A DNA stretch of 64,000 nt. Origin: Urechidicola vernalis (GTDB lineage: Bacteria > Bacteroidota > Bacteroidia > Flavobacteriales > Flavobacteriaceae). A program made the position numbers and the translations under genes. A model generated the notes under the pieces. The model was not told the origin of the DNA. It saw only the letters and a program-made list of their open reading frames with translations, and searched no databases. Positions 1 to 8,138 of the stretch are shown here, piece after piece. The stretch is taken from the NCBI RefSeq assembly GCF_031846385.1, contig NZ_JAVRHV010000009.1:1-64000 (forward strand), in the 5' to 3' direction. Position 1 is the stretch's first letter. The number at the start of each line of letters is the position of its first letter.

Positions 1-1
1 A

Positions 2-1594
2 CAAGATGCTGCCATTGCTCTAAATACGGCTAAAACAGGAATTACTGCCGGACAAGCCGCTATTATTGCGAATACTTCTGGAACAAATACTGGTGACCAA
101 GATATTTCTGGTATCGCTACAAATACAACTAATATTGCAACTAATACAGGAAATATTAGTGGTAATGAAGCCGATATTATAGTCCTTGACACTGCAATTG
201 GGGCTATTGAAATAGAACAAACTGCGCAAGATGCTGCTATTGATTTGAATACAGCCAAAGCTTCTGAAAGTACTACGGTGAGTGATACTGCGGAATTAGA
301 CTTAACTTTAACAGGAACAGATATTACTGCCGATATTTTAGCGAGCAGCATTGACGAAACCAAACTAGACGCCTCAGTTAATGCCAGTTTAGATTTAGCA
401 GACACTGCCTTACAATCTTTTACGGAGGCTGATACCTTTGATTCAGTAACATCAAGAGGTAATACAACTTCTAATGACATTTCTGTGAGAGGAGCTACAG
501 TTGGTGTAAATGGATTGAACATAAATGGAGATACTACCATAGGAAGTGCCTTGTTTATGCCCAGTTATTCTCCAGGTTCTGGCAGAAATTTAGTTAGTAT
601 TGGTCAAAATGGGGGGCAAGCATATGGTACTACTGATAATTCTTCTAATTGGAATACGGCATTTTCATGGGGTAATCATGCTACAGAAGGCTATTTAACA
701 TCTTTTTCTGAATCTGACCCTACATTCATTGCGAGTCAAGCAGTAAATATTGATGCTACTGATGTTACAAATCTTGGAAACCTATCTGGAACGAATTCTG
801 GAAACGTAACAATTAATGGAGCTAGTGAGGGGTCTTTTATTACTCTTTTAGGGCAAGAGTTAACAGTTAACAAAGTTCCTTTAAGTGAAATTGCTTTTTC
901 CGCTGCACAAACTACTGCCATAACTAACATTTCTGGAACTAATACTGGAGATCAAGATATTTCTGGAATTGCTACAAATGCAACTAATATTAGCGGTAAT
1001 GAAGCTGATATTATCGTCCTTGACACTGCAATTGGGGTTATTGAAACTGAACAAACAACTCAGAATTCCGCAATTGGTACAAATGCCACTGATATTGCAA
1101 ATTTGTTAGAATCTGTTAAAACAAAAGCAGTGCATAGTAATAATTCAGATATCACTACAAATTTAAACAGTACAAATGGAGTATTTGATCAGTTGATCCC
1201 TATTTTTGGTAATAACCAATTTATAGGAAACACCGGGAATCTAGAAAATAGTTCTAATGAATATTTTACTGTTGCATCAAATATTTTAACGGTTCATTTT
1301 ACCGGTAGAATAATAATTGATGCTAATCTATACATGGAAGCCGCGGTTAATAGGGCTTCTGTTCAAATGAGAATTAAAAAAAATGGAACAACAGAAGTAG
1401 GACCTATTGCTTCATCGGGTTATATTAGAAACGGAAATGGCCATACGGAAAGTTCAGTTCATATCTCTGGTTTTATTTTATCTGTTGTCCCTGGTGATGA
1501 AATCTCTTTCTATGCCAAAAGAGCTGCTGCAGCCGGAACCGTTAATATGACTTCTGAAACATCTTCTGTATCAATTATAAAATTAATTGACTAA
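2..1594 (+). CDS. Repetitive fibre-like surface protein, 5' end outside window
   Basis: The frame is open from base 2, so the N-terminus lies upstream and about 530 C-terminal residues are visible. The body is rich in Asn, Thr, Gly and Ile and carries a repeated block: SGTNTGDQDISGIATN followed by SGNEADIIVLDTAIG occurs at about bases 85-236 and again at about 928-1077. Such SGTNTGDQ words are common in tail-fibre-like and trimeric stalk proteins (family knowledge). The last ~140 residues, from about base 1170, lack repeats and read as a compact beta-rich head that may have a C1q/TNF-like fold (inference). No T9SS C-terminal domain is visible. The stop overlaps the start of the following SGNH hydrolase gene. 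The exact role is unknown; an adhesin or fibre is the best guess. Confidence 0.75.
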   Translation, partial: QDAAIALNTAKTGITAGQAAIIANTSGTNTGDQDISGIATNTTNIATNTGNISGNEADIIVLDTAIGAIEIEQTAQDAAIDLNTAKASESTTVSDTAELDLTLTGTDITADILASSIDETKLDASVNASLDLADTALQSFTEADTFDSVTSRGNTTSNDISVRGATVGVNGLNINGDTTIGSALFMPSYSPGSGRNLVSIGQNGGQAYGTTDNSSNWNTAFSWGNHATEGYLTSFSESDPTFIASQAVNIDATDVTNLGNLSGTNSGNVTINGASEGSFITLLGQELTVNKVPLSEIAFSAAQTTAITNISGTNTGDQDISGIATNATNISGNEADIIVLDTAIGVIETEQTTQNSAIGTNATDIANLLESVKTKAVHSNNSDITTNLNSTNGVFDQLIPIFGNNQFIGNTGNLENSSNEYFTVASNILTVHFTGRIIIDANLYMEAAVNRASVQMRIKKNGTTEVGPIASSGYIRNGNGHTESSVHISGFILSVVPGDEISFYAKRAAAAGTVNMTSETSSVSIIKLID

Positions 1595-2186
1595 GTTAAA
1601 ATACATACTAATCCTTTTGTGCATTTCTTCAAATCCAATGGTAGACGCACAAAACAATTCAACCATACTTTTTATTGGAAACAGTTTAACTTACACCAAT
1701 AACTTACCTCAACTGGTAAAAAAAGAGGCAAAGAAAAAAGGTGTAAAAATAAAATCAACTGTACTGGCAAAACCAAATTATGCCATTGTAGATCATTTAA
1801 ATGAAGGTTCAGTTCAAAAAAAATTAAAGGCTAAAAATTACGATTATATCATAATTCAACAAGGACCTTCATCGCAACCAGAAGGCAAAAAACTGCTTAT
1901 AGAATCTGGTATTGCAATTAACGCACTGATAAAGGGAACAAAAACGAAGTTGGTATATTTTATGGTTTGGCCTTCTATGGCCTACTATCAAACTTTTGAC
2001 GGCGTCATTAAAAACCATAAAGATGCGGCGAAATTAAATAATGCACTTCTCTGCCCTGTTGGAGAAGAATGGAAACAACATTTTGATGCAACTAAGAACT
2101 TTGATTATTATGGACCGGATGGTTTTCATCCATCACTAAAAGGAAGTAAAAAAGCCGCGGAAATTATAGTTAAAACCCTATTCTAA
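1587..2186 (+). CDS. Exported SGNH/GDSL-type hydrolase
   Basis: A 199-residue protein with an N-terminal signal peptide (hydrophobic ILILLCISS, likely cleavage after VDA near residue 21). The GNSLTY motif supplies the predicted nucleophile Ser33, and DGFHPS near the C-terminus supplies the Asp178/His181 pair of block V. SGNH enzymes cleave esters, often acetyl groups on glycans, so a surface polysaccharide or glycoprotein substrate is plausible but unproven. The start is a TTG directly after an in-frame TAA at 1584, so nothing further upstream is possible, and the next ATG would cut into the signal peptide. It overlaps the fibre gene by 8 bases, which suggests coupled expression. It converges on the minus-strand gene that ends at 2193. 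Confidence 0.85.
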   Translation: MTKLKYILILLCISSNPMVDAQNNSTILFIGNSLTYTNNLPQLVKKEAKKKGVKIKSTVLAKPNYAIVDHLNEGSVQKKLKAKNYDYIIIQQGPSSQPEGKKLLIESGIAINALIKGTKTKLVYFMVWPSMAYYQTFDGVIKNHKDAAKLNNALLCPVGEEWKQHFDATKNFDYYGPDGFHPSLKGSKKAAEIIVKTLF

Positions 2187-2192
2187 TAAAAT

Positions 2193-3437
2193 CTACTGCC
2201 TCCAAGCAATCTCAACCAATACTTGTGGATAATCGATGCTGGTACCTACTAAATAGCACTGTAAATAATCACCTTCGTTAAAATCAACATCAATTGACAC
2301 GTCATGTGCTCCTTGACTAGAATTTGTAACAACTAACGATGCAATATTTGTTGTATCATCATTTTTTCTAATGTGAATAGTATAATTCTGATTCGCATTT
2401 CCCTGCACTGTGATTGCAGTTATAGTGCCATCTCGAATCATGCGCCAACCGTTTTGACTTGATAACGCACCATTGAATTGCCTTAAGTATTGGTTTGAGG
2501 TATTATTACTGTTTCTTCCCCAACCAACCATATTTCTGTCTACACTTAACCACTTAGTTCGAGTAGCATCATAGGTGTATAGTAATCCATCAGCTCCTAC
2601 ATGAAACTCTCCGGAATTTGTACCTGTTGGTGTTGTTGCATTTGGTCTTAATCTCAACGGTACCTCGTTGTTCGATGTTGGATCCACATCAAGCATAGCA
2701 TCCGGATTTCCAGTATTAATGCCAACGTTTCCACCTTGTTCTAAAAACAGTCTGTAATCTGCAATATTACTTTCTACAAAATTTAACCCATTTCCAATAA
2801 TATTCCAATGCCATAACGGATTACCACTAGCATCTTGAAATGCTAAAATATCATTGCCATTAGCTCTAATAACTAATGGATGATCATTGAATGTCGGAGC
2901 TTGATTAATTAATACTTGTCCTTTTGTTCCGAATAACCTAAGTTTTTCGATGTTATTGGATCTCAACACAAAGTCTTGTGTATCTGTTGTTCCTAAAAAT
3001 TCTGTAGCTGGATTAGAACCAGCATTTCCATCTCTAGACCAAAAGTTATTTCCAAGCGCAAGCCAGGAAGTACCATCCCAAACATTAACAGAAGTAGGAA
3101 CGACAGAAGTGTTGAACCAAATATCTCCAGACACAGGAAAGGAAGGAGCCGTATTATTACTTGTTACATTATCTATATCTTCTAACTCAACCCATACCGT
3201 TCCAGTATATACTTGAGATGTACTATTTCCAGTATTAAACCAAATATCCCCTTCTAATGGCGTTATGGGAGCGGTTGCAGAACTATAGACTTGGTTATTT
3301 CTAATCGTGTTAATCGTTCCTTTATTATCTATAACGCGAACCTCTTGCGCGTTGACCTTCAAAAATCCATTAAAAATAAAAAATAGAAGTAGGAAACTTC
3401 TATTCAAAAAATAAATGTTTATGTCTTTTATTAGCAT
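2193..3437 (-). CDS. Exported fibre-like protein with IDNKGTI N-terminal module
   Basis: A 414-residue protein. The signal peptide ends about residue 30 (KVNAQ) and is followed by the module EVRVIDNKGTINTIRNNQV, which is almost repeated in the next two genes upstream. Two copies of a GDIWFNT...VWDGTSWL-like unit follow (about residues 60-130). The middle (about 165-265) holds LRLFGTKGQVLI and GNVGINTGNPDAMLDV, phrases typical of bacteroidetal tail-fibre-like proteins. The C-terminal ~115 residues, from VGWGRNSN to VEIAWRQ, form a separate beta-rich domain resembling receptor-binding tips (inference). It is the last gene of the minus-strand fibre operon; 34 bases containing a hairpin separate it from its upstream neighbour. 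No catalytic motif is seen. Confidence 0.75.
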   Translation of the reverse strand: MLIKDINIYFLNRSFLLLFFIFNGFLKVNAQEVRVIDNKGTINTIRNNQVYSSATAPITPLEGDIWFNTGNSTSQVYTGTVWVELEDIDNVTSNNTAPSFPVSGDIWFNTSVVPTSVNVWDGTSWLALGNNFWSRDGNAGSNPATEFLGTTDTQDFVLRSNNIEKLRLFGTKGQVLINQAPTFNDHPLVIRANGNDILAFQDASGNPLWHWNIIGNGLNFVESNIADYRLFLEQGGNVGINTGNPDAMLDVDPTSNNEVPLRLRPNATTPTGTNSGEFHVGADGLLYTYDATRTKWLSVDRNMVGWGRNSNNTSNQYLRQFNGALSSQNGWRMIRDGTITAITVQGNANQNYTIHIRKNDDTTNIASLVVTNSSQGAHDVSIDVDFNEGDYLQCYLVGTSIDYPQVLVEIAWRQ

Positions 3438-3455
3438 TTAAATATTAACTTTTTC

Positions 3456-3473
3456 AGTGTATAAAGATACACT
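3456..3473 (-). other. Hairpin between two fibre genes
   Basis: A perfect 7-bp inverted repeat (AGTGTAT, loop AAAG, ATACACT) overlaps the stop codon of the upstream fibre gene and lies before the start of the next. In the direction of transcription it is not followed by a T run, so it is more likely an mRNA stabilising or attenuating element than a full terminator. Confidence 0.4.
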
Positions 3474-4245
3474 AATTAAGTTTATGAACAGTTATTCCTG
3501 TACCTTCTGCTAGGGTTTCAAATTGTCTATTATTTGGTCCTTCAAACCTTACCGCATGTAAACTCAAGGCTTCACCTTCCGAAAAGAATTTTATTAGAGA
3601 TCTACCAGCAGTACTTGTGCTTACATTACCTGAACTATTATTGGCAGTATTATTTTGTCGATGATAACTATAGGAATCTGTACCAGGCTCTCTATTTCCG
3701 TCTATCTGTAATTCAACTCGAGCAGTGGTTCTTGTTCCGTCTCCGGCCTCTGTTCTAAAAGTGGCATGATATGCAACTTTATAATAACCATCTTCTGGAA
3801 TTACAACTTCATCGCTAGTTATAGAGGCAAAACCAACATTGGTTCTTTCAATACTAAGATTTAATTTAACCAATTGATTGTTTACTCTCTGCCCTCCAAC
3901 ATCGTCATAAACATCCATTATTCTAAGTGCTTTGTAGGCTCCACTATCTGTACCTGCTGTAAGGGCGTTATTTACATCTGTACTTACACCTCCTACTATT
4001 ATCCATCCATTTCCATTCCACGTCTTTGCAATAACATTAGTTGTATTGGTAGTATCGAACCAAACATCGTTCATTAGTGGAGTTAAAGGTGCTGTATTAG
4101 AAGTAGTAACTTGGTTATTTCTAACCGTATGTATAGTTCCTTTATTATCTATAACATTAACCTCTTGTGCCTTAGCATTCAAAAAGAATACCAAGGCACA
4201 GGTTAAAATTATAATACTCCTTATTTCTGCAAAGGAACTATTCAT
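3472..4245 (-). CDS. Exported fibre-like protein with IDNKGTI module and C1q-like head
   Basis: A 257-residue protein. The signal peptide (hydrophobic IIILTCALVFFLNAKA) is followed by EVNVIDNKGTIHTVRNNQV, nearly identical to the downstream neighbour, and by a NDVWFDTTN / TWNGNGWI unit also shared with it. The C-terminal ~150 residues (ALRIMDVY...GTGITVHKLN) form a beta-rich domain that could be C1q/TNF-like, as proposed for the protein at the window start. The stop is TAG. It lies 14 bases after the third member of the set, consistent with one operon. Probably a secreted structural or adhesive subunit; no enzyme motif is visible. Confidence 0.75.
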   Translation of the reverse strand: MNSSFAEIRSIIILTCALVFFLNAKAQEVNVIDNKGTIHTVRNNQVTTSNTAPLTPLMNDVWFDTTNTTNVIAKTWNGNGWIIVGGVSTDVNNALTAGTDSGAYKALRIMDVYDDVGGQRVNNQLVKLNLSIERTNVGFASITSDEVVIPEDGYYKVAYHATFRTEAGDGTRTTARVELQIDGNREPGTDSYSYHRQNNTANNSSGNVSTSTAGRSLIKFFSEGEALSLHAVRFEGPNNRQFETLAEGTGITVHKLN

Positions 4246-4259
4246 TTTATAAATCTAGA

Positions 4260-4937
4260 TTATTTAATCCATTGAACTTCAAAGACATCACCATTATATC
4301 CTTCTCCTCCAATATTTGCTACAACTACTTCTACAGTACCATCTGTAGGTACAGAATAATCACTAAATTCTCTAAGTTTAACACCATTTCTATAAACAGA
4401 AACTCTACTAATATTTGTTGTTGTTAGAACTCCTGGAACAGGGATTGCAATATCTGAAGAAGTATCCGCTCCTAAATCATGATCTACTAAAACCACATCG
4501 ATAAGGTCTGTTGCTAAAATATTTTTAACTTGACCATCTGATTCATCACGAACTAATAAAGAATAACCAGTTCCTCCAAATGCTGTGGCAGCACCTTCAG
4601 CATCCGGTAAAAGCCCATCAATTACAAAAGTACCTCCTCCAGCACCGTCTACTGTAATCTTAAACTCATTAGTTCCTGTTGCAATATTCGTATCATCAAC
4701 TAAAGTTCCTCCTAACTGAAATGTCGTAGTCGTTTTTTCAGAGGTAGTATTTGTTATTGTTGTGATACCATTATTAGATTGAACATACTTAATCGTACCT
4801 TTGTTATCAATCAATTTAACTGCTGAAGCAGTTGTCGCTTGATCCGAAGATGATTGAGCATTAGCATTTCCAATTGCCATCATTAATACTGCAGCAATTC
4901 CAAACTTAATTGTGTTTTTAAAATAATTGTTTTTCAT
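4260..4937 (-). CDS. Exported fibre-like protein with IDNKGTI-like module
   Basis: Start chosen at the ATG giving MKNNYFKN and a good signal peptide (GIAAVLMMAIGNANA, cleavage before Q). Another in-frame ATG at 4997 would add 20 lysine-rich residues encoded by AAATTAAA-type repeats, which read more like leader than protein. After the signal peptide comes VKLIDNKGTIKYVQSN, a diverged copy of the module of the next two genes. The centre is Gly/Ala/Thr-rich. The C-terminus (VSVYRNGVKLREFSDYSV...GDVFEVQWIK, about the last 50 residues) matches a pattern known in phage and fibre structural proteins and recurs in the upstream neighbour. Function unknown; 225 residues with this start. Confidence 0.7.
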   Translation of the reverse strand: MKNNYFKNTIKFGIAAVLMMAIGNANAQSSSDQATTASAVKLIDNKGTIKYVQSNNGITTITNTTSEKTTTTFQLGGTLVDDTNIATGTNEFKITVDGAGGGTFVIDGLLPDAEGAATAFGGTGYSLLVRDESDGQVKNILATDLIDVVLVDHDLGADTSSDIAIPVPGVLTTTNISRVSVYRNGVKLREFSDYSVPTDGTVEVVVANIGGEGYNGDVFEVQWIK

Positions 4938-5025
4938 TTTCTTTGGGTTTAATTTAATTGATTTTAATTTACTTAATTTTAATTTACTTGTGTTCATTTT
5001 ATTAATTATTTAGGGTTGATTAATT

Positions 5026-6177
5026 CTAATTTAATTGTACTATTCTTATTTGATCGCCTTGGTAACACCTAGCATCGAGTTCTATTTCAATTGTTGTTGC
5101 ATTTATCAGTCTAAAACTTATTCGAACTCCATTTCTATACACATCTAATTTATTTATATTGGATATTGTCCATGGCGTAGGAAATAACAATTGTCCTTCT
5201 GTCGCATTTAACACAATTTCGGTTCGCTCATATAAACTAGACATTGACTTTTTCTTTAGCACACCGGTATTTTCTTCTAAAACAAGCAGTTCATCATTTA
5301 AAGAAGTACTATCCTCTAAACCAGTAATGGCCAAGGTGTTTACCAAATCTGTATTAATAAATGTAGGTTCTATTAGGTCTCCACCTAATTTTATATTGTT
5401 ACCATCCAAAGTAAGTCCGTTAGAAACTGTTGTGTTTTCTGGTGCTACAGAAATCCAAACCGCTCCATTATAAACTTCAATACATTCACAGGCTTCATTC
5501 CAAACTTGGTCACCAACAATTGCAGCACTAAACAATGAATCTCTTTCTGCCGCATCTGCAACAGCAATTAAGCCAAATTCGTTGGTAGGATCCAAATCAT
5601 TTGTTACCGCAATCCATTCTATTCCGTTATAGATATATAAAACGGGAACATTATTTGTTGCATCATTTTGCACCCATGCCAAATCTCCTTGGGTATAGGT
5701 ATCGGTTAAATCCGTTAAGGTATTTACAACAGTAACTCCGCCACTTCCTCCACCAACAGACGCTGGATGTGGAATATAAAGTATGCGTTGCCTGTCTAAA
5801 AACTCAAAGCCATTATTAGAACTGTGAATATTAATTTCAACATTTAAGTACTTAAGTTTTCCATCCCAAATAATATCACTAAAACTGGTATTAATTGGTC
5901 TTCCTTCACCAACAATTAAAGACACCATCCCATTTTCATCTGTGGTAACAGTTTGTTCTTCTATATATTCCGTTCTAAATTCATTTTCAATTGCAAAACG
6001 GAAGGTTACTTCGGTCAATCCTAAAGGCACCTGATTTTCTTTTACATCAGTCCCTGGAATCTGAATAGGCTCATTATTTAAAATGAGCGCCTGATAATTA
6101 AATCCAGGAGTTTGTGCATACGTGTAAGACATACTCAGAAATAATAAAAGGGGCAATATGTATTTTAGGATCTTCAT
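5026..6177 (-). CDS. Exported fibre-like protein, VYRNGV C-terminal domain
   Basis: A 383-residue protein with a clear signal peptide (ILPLLLFLSMSYTYAQ). The mature N-terminus TPGFNYQALILNNEPIQ and the beta-rich stretch to about residue 135 (RFAIEN...LYIPHP) are typical of bacteroidetal secreted proteins that precede fibre-like regions. A Gly-rich hinge (VGGGSGG, about 140) leads to units with the pattern YIYNGIEWIAV and EVYNGAVWISV. The last ~50 residues (KLDVYRNGVRISFRLI...GDQIRIVQLN) parallel the C-terminus of the next gene. Its ATG overlaps the stop of the barrel gene as TAATG, so translation is probably coupled. It lacks the IDNKGTI module of its three downstream neighbours. No enzyme motif is seen. 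Confidence 0.75.
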   Translation of the reverse strand: MKILKYILPLLLFLSMSYTYAQTPGFNYQALILNNEPIQIPGTDVKENQVPLGLTEVTFRFAIENEFRTEYIEEQTVTTDENGMVSLIVGEGRPINTSFSDIIWDGKLKYLNVEINIHSSNNGFEFLDRQRILYIPHPASVGGGSGGVTVVNTLTDLTDTYTQGDLAWVQNDATNNVPVLYIYNGIEWIAVTNDLDPTNEFGLIAVADAAERDSLFSAAIVGDQVWNEACECIEVYNGAVWISVAPENTTVSNGLTLDGNNIKLGGDLIEPTFINTDLVNTLAITGLEDSTSLNDELLVLEENTGVLKKKSMSSLYERTEIVLNATEGQLLFPTPWTISNINKLDVYRNGVRISFRLINATTIEIELDARCYQGDQIRIVQLN

Positions 6178-6950
6178 TAATCGTTTTCTCCTTTATTTTT
6201 AGTACCCTCTTCTTCTTCCGTTGTCGTTGTAGTTGTCGTTGTTGTGGTTGTTTTCGTTTCAGTTTTCTTAACAGGGGCTTTCTTCTTCTTTTTACTTAAA
6301 GTGAATAATACCCCTACACGAATAGATCTTGCATCTAAACTATAGGCTTCTCCTTCATTTGAATCTTGATTCGCCTCTTTAAAACTCGTCGCAATATTGT
6401 AATTGATATAACAAGCAATTTTCTTATTTACTTTGTATTCTAATCCAAATCCTCTATGGAATCCCATCAATCCTTTATCCATAGTATTATCATTGTACAA
6501 ATCCACACGCTGATCCATATATTCATTTGTACCAGAAACAAGCCAATCGTGAAATAAATGCACATGCCCTTGTAGTCCAAAGTTTTTCCAACGCAAAACA
6601 TCTACCTTTAATCCAACTTTTGCTCCAACATATGATAAATTGTAGGTTGTTGGAATTCGAATTTCACCAGCAATAAAAGCCGTTCTAATTTCGTATTTAT
6701 GATAATGCAAACCGAGATCAAACTTTACGCGCTGTTTATAAAGATCAAACCTAATACCACTTTCTAATAAAGGTTGTTTTACTTTTGAAAAACCAGAGTC
6801 GTCTAACGTGTTTTCACCTTCACTATTTTCATAATCTAAGAAGGTAGCCGAACTAAAGCCAGATCCTACAAAAATTTCTTGTGAATGGGTGTTTACCGTA
6901 AAAACGAATAACACTAAAGTTATAATATATTGTACTTTCTTCATTAACAT
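6177..6950 (-). CDS. Outer-membrane beta-barrel protein with poly-Thr tail
   Basis: A 257-residue exported protein with a signal peptide ending near NTHSQ. Residues about 25-215 alternate polar and hydrophobic residues in strands with aromatic ends (GIRFDLY, VKFDLGLHYHKYEI, FGLEYKV, IACYINYNIA, IRVGVLFTL), as expected of a small porin-like barrel. The C-terminus is unusual: a run of lysines, then Thr residues broken by little else, then Glu (about residues 218-250), encoded by an ACN-rich tract near bases 6205-6260. That tail probably sits in the periplasm. Position between a T9SS substrate and four fibre proteins suggests it anchors or exports them (inference). A second in-frame ATG lies 6 bases into the gene. 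Confidence 0.75.
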   Translation of the reverse strand: MLMKKVQYIITLVLFVFTVNTHSQEIFVGSGFSSATFLDYENSEGENTLDDSGFSKVKQPLLESGIRFDLYKQRVKFDLGLHYHKYEIRTAFIAGEIRIPTTYNLSYVGAKVGLKVDVLRWKNFGLQGHVHLFHDWLVSGTNEYMDQRVDLYNDNTMDKGLMGFHRGFGLEYKVNKKIACYINYNIATSFKEANQDSNEGEAYSLDARSIRVGVLFTLSKKKKKAPVKKTETKTTTTTTTTTTTEEEEGTKNKGEND

Positions 6951-6951
6951 G

Positions 6952-7473
6952 TTATTCTCTGACTTTCAAAATTTTTCTTGCAAAAGTATCTTCACCACTA
7001 ACAATATGTAAAATATACGATCCTATGATTATATTTTCCATTGGAATAATAACACTATCACTAGCGCTGTATTTTTTATATTTCAACACCTTTCCATTTA
7101 AATCAAAAACTTTTAAATGAATAGGATGTGCAGTGCTTTCCGAAAAATCAACCTTTACATACTCTACAAAGGGGTTTGGAGAAACAACAATTTCCAATCT
7201 CTCATCAATATTTTCAATTCCTGAATTGTTTAATTTAAAATATCTAGTACTATTTAAAAAACCTTGTTGAACAACCATTTTACCAGTTTTAACAGTACCT
7301 ATAATACTGCTTTGACCAATACTTTGAAGGACTGTATATTTATTACTAGATAATGCTACTGTTGAAGAACTCACAGTAGTTATTGTAGATTTTAGGGGTC
7401 TATTTTCTTCTTGCTGCCCATAGGCACAAAAAGTTATTAGTAAAATAGATAAGGGGTTAATTATTCTATTCAA
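6952..7473 (-). CDS. T9SS type A sorting-domain protein
   Basis: A 173-residue protein. The N-terminus is a signal peptide (ILLITFCAYG). The C-terminal ~80 residues, starting VVSPNPFVEYVKVDF and containing LKVFDLNGKVL, GSYILHI and ARKILKV, are a textbook type A sorting domain, recognised by the type IX machinery for secretion across the outer membrane. The region between (TVALSSNKYTVLQSIGQSSIIGTVK) matches the short head often seen in first genes of such operons. The start is TTG, placed directly after an in-frame TAA, so a longer protein is impossible. It is the first gene of the operon, one base from the barrel gene. Probably a surface-exposed component of the fibre locus. Confidence 0.85.
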   Translation of the reverse strand: MNRIINPLSILLITFCAYGQQEENRPLKSTITTVSSSTVALSSNKYTVLQSIGQSSIIGTVKTGKMVVQQGFLNSTRYFKLNNSGIENIDERLEIVVSPNPFVEYVKVDFSESTAHPIHLKVFDLNGKVLKYKKYSASDSVIIPMENIIIGSYILHIVSGEDTFARKILKVRE

Positions 7474-7555
7474 TTATAACTTTGTTATTTAGCTAAAATA
7501 TTACTTTTTTTTCATTTTAATAAAAAAACTATAGATAATCTAATAATGTCCCCTG

Positions 7556-8134
7556 CTAATTCCTCACTTTTCCGTTAAAAAAACTAGGTTTTGAAAGCAT
7601 AGGATTACCTGCGGCTCTGCGTAAGACGACTAACTGACCACAATGCCATACAGCATCTTCAATGGGGCCATTGATATTATTCCAAAACGGAATTACGCGA
7701 TCTCCTTTTTCCGATTTGAACACGATATTAAATTCGTTTAGATCTGTTTCGGTTTTTAGAATGTCACTTGCCGTTTTAACGTTATTTAAAATTTCCGCTC
7801 GCATTTCAACATAAGACAATTCAGGGTACTGAATTGCATTATCATTAGGTTGTTTTAATGCGCTATTCACTACAATTCTAGACAATCCTAGAATATGACT
7901 TACTGTTTCTATATAAGTCCTCCCCTCTTCGCTGGCTTTATAAGATAATTCCTTTTCAGTTATACCTTCGGTTGCCCAGTAAAATCGAAAGCCTAAACCG
8001 TCCAACATTCGAGCTGTTACAGTTCCGGCTGTATATTCTTCATAGTTTTCTGTTATTTCGTAATAGGGTAATTTATCTTGTCCCATACTGCTTAATGTTA
8101 AAATACAACATATTAATACTACAAAATGTTTCAT
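7556..8134 (-). CDS. Exported DinB-like four-helix protein
   Basis: A 192-residue protein beginning with a signal peptide (HFVVLICCILTLSSMGQ). The rest resembles DinB/YfiT-type metal-binding helical bundles: TARMLDGLGFRFYWATEGI at the first helix, ETVSHILGLSR with one candidate His ligand, and EDAVWHCGQLVVLRRAAGNP with another. DinB-family proteins are usually cytoplasmic thiol transferases or of unknown function, so the signal peptide is notable. It starts 4 bases after the efflux outer-membrane gene and is evidently the last gene of that operon. Role in efflux is unknown; alternatively it is a passenger gene. A short inverted repeat and A/T run near 7522-7542 may end the transcript weakly. 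Confidence 0.7.
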   Translation of the reverse strand: MKHFVVLICCILTLSSMGQDKLPYYEITENYEEYTAGTVTARMLDGLGFRFYWATEGITEKELSYKASEEGRTYIETVSHILGLSRIVVNSALKQPNDNAIQYPELSYVEMRAEILNNVKTASDILKTETDLNEFNIVFKSEKGDRVIPFWNNINGPIEDAVWHCGQLVVLRRAAGNPMLSKPSFFNGKVRN

Positions 8135-8138
8135 GTTT

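Noticed and set aside
2..7473. Prophage or contractile tail-like cluster, because of tail-fibre words such as SGTNTGDQ and VYRNGV
   Set aside because: No capsid, portal, sheath, baseplate, integrase or lysis gene is present, and most proteins have signal peptides, which phage fibres lack.
7522..7542. Intrinsic terminator after the exported DinB-like gene
   Set aside because: A short AT-only inverted repeat (TAGATAATCTA) with a T run on the minus strand is too weak to call with confidence.
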